From Apostichopus californicus (Eukaryota > Echinodermata > Holothuroidea > Aspidochirotida > Stichopodidae): DNA of 32,650 nt. Below, piece by piece: positions 31,754 through 32,650 of this stretch. Below the pieces are notes generated by a model. It was not told the origin of the DNA and did no database searches. It saw only the letters and a program-made list of their open reading frames with translations. A program made the translations under genes and the position numbers. Numbering within the stretch: position 1 is the stretch's first letter; each line of letters opens with the position of its first letter. The stretch covers positions 1 through 32,650 of the forward strand of contig JAIPMN010009282.1 of assembly GCA_020650975.1 (NCBI GenBank), written 5' to 3'.

Positions 31754-32545
31754 CGAGTATTCTGAAACCTCCTCTCGAGCACATTTTATATTAAATGGTT
31801 TTAGAATATGTGGAAGTTAAACAAAGGTGCAAGCATTATATCTCTTGAGCTCAGGAAAAATGATCAAAGGCTGTGGAAAAAAAAAAAAAAAAAATATGGC
31901 TGCACATCAGAACAAAGAGATAAAAGACAGTTAGGGTTCAAAACATCCACATCAAATACAGCAAAGGATTTGAAATGGGTATGAGTCGGTCAGTCACTGT
32001 TAAAGGAGGTAAACCTCACTTGGTTTGGCTGTTTCTTAAGTTGCGTGTATAAAAAATGAAATGACTGGTAGTGTTTTTGTTTTTTCCGTTTATATCTTCA
32101 GTTTAGTGATATTCCATCTGCTGCCATGTGTTTAATCAAATTGGAATCCCGAAACAGGCAAAACTGTTTTTATTTTTTTTGGGGGGGGGGAGGGTTGGGG
32201 GTCTGCTTCATGGTCCAGTAGTCAATATATTTCTTACTCTGTGTTGGTTCGGATGTCAGGTTCAAATGTCTCTGTGCTCTGACCACTTTCTTACCTTTCT
32301 ATAATGGAAACAGTAATTCTTTTATTTCTTTCTCTCTCTCTCTCTTTTGGAGTTCTGAATCAGTTGACAATTTTTACATCTTTACAAGACAGCAGAAAGG
32401 TCAAACCAACAGACATGGGGTTTTCCAAGTTATGTATATACGAGGGAAAAAATGGTTTGCGAATGGTGTTTACAAATTGATCAACTGAATCACTCAAAAT
32501 TCAGCCCACTGTTTCATTAAAAGTTGAACTTGTTTTAAGCATTGT
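31754..32545 (+). other. CCAR1: 3'UTR of CCAR1 homolog
   Basis: Inferred 3'UTR from the stop codon to just past the ATTAAA at 32516-32521. It includes an 18-A run (31877-31894, a likely internal oligo-dT priming site), a G run near 32180 and a CT repeat near 32332. An earlier ATTAAA at 31790-31795 could give a short isoform. The true end needs transcript data. Confidence 0.6.
32516..32521 (+). promoter_or_regulatory. ATTAAA poly(A) signal candidate
   Basis: Common variant of the poly(A) hexamer, followed at 20-60 nt by GU-rich sequence (TTGTGTAGTTGTGGTTTG), the expected downstream element. Confidence 0.55.
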
Positions 32546-32650
32546 GTAGTTGTGGTTTGATTTTAGGTTTGTCTGAGAGGATTACATTTATGTAATGATG
32601 ACACGTTCGTCCACAAACATCTTCTAGAAGAAACCAATATTGAGCACGAA

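Noticed and set aside
31877-31894. 18-A run as the true poly(A) end or a retrocopy tail
   Set aside because: Followed by more non-repetitive sequence without a flanking duplication, and no poly(A) hexamer lies within 10-30 nt upstream; more likely an internal A run.
1-32650. Prokaryotic-style systems (operons, CRISPR, toxin-antitoxin, phage)
   Set aside because: Spliceosomal introns and an animal gene throughout; no direct-repeat array or operon-like ORF cluster.

Overview
The window is a single metazoan gene region. It carries 16 plus-strand coding exons of a CCAR1 homolog (cell division cycle and apoptosis regulator 1, CARP1), spread over about 30 kb and separated by AT-rich, repeat-laden introns. 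The exons were placed by hand from translation, GT/AG splice sites and continuity of phase. They join without an in-frame stop into 3,414 nt (1,137 residues plus TGA). The reading is 5' partial: the Q-rich N-terminus with the start codon is not visible and should lie upstream of position 1. Spliceosomal introns, tRNA-derived SINE and hAT-type repeats, and a short N-filled scaffold gap indicate a draft animal genome. The protein is close to vertebrate CCAR1 but the introns are unlike vertebrate ones. My best guess is a marine invertebrate deuterostome, perhaps an echinoderm; that placement is inference.

Layout. 1-1312: upstream intron or flank with no exon found. 1313-1497 and 9029-9143: the S1-like OB fold, split by a 7.5 kb intron. 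9871-9994 and 10222-10567: a Q/P-rich linker and an Arg/Glu/Ser-rich region. 11979-12204, 12807-13087 and 15919-about 16147: the conserved central block ending in the degenerate Nudix (DBC1) domain. 16989-17177 and 25234-25569: an acidic linker and the SAP domain, split by an 8 kb intron. 26688-28557: a conserved block, a Lys/Glu repeat with a nuclear localisation signal, and an EF-hand-like segment. 29783-31753: the C-terminal helix and coiled coil with the stop codon. 31754 to about 32545: 3'UTR with an ATTAAA signal followed by GU-rich sequence.

The introns hold most of the remaining structure. There are three non-autonomous hAT-like elements with recognisable terminal inverted repeats (TIRs); two have perfect 8-bp target duplications. 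There is also a foldback MITE with roughly 40-bp arms, a tRNA-derived SINE, a 65-bp minisatellite made of hairpin-forming units, a palindrome-rich patch, three paired nuclear-receptor-type half-sites and a gap with duplicated flanks. I found no prokaryotic genes, CRISPR arrays, operons or new defence-like system. The most useful points for follow-up are the hAT families, the uncertain exon-7 donor, and the unexplained ORF segments in the 8 kb intron.
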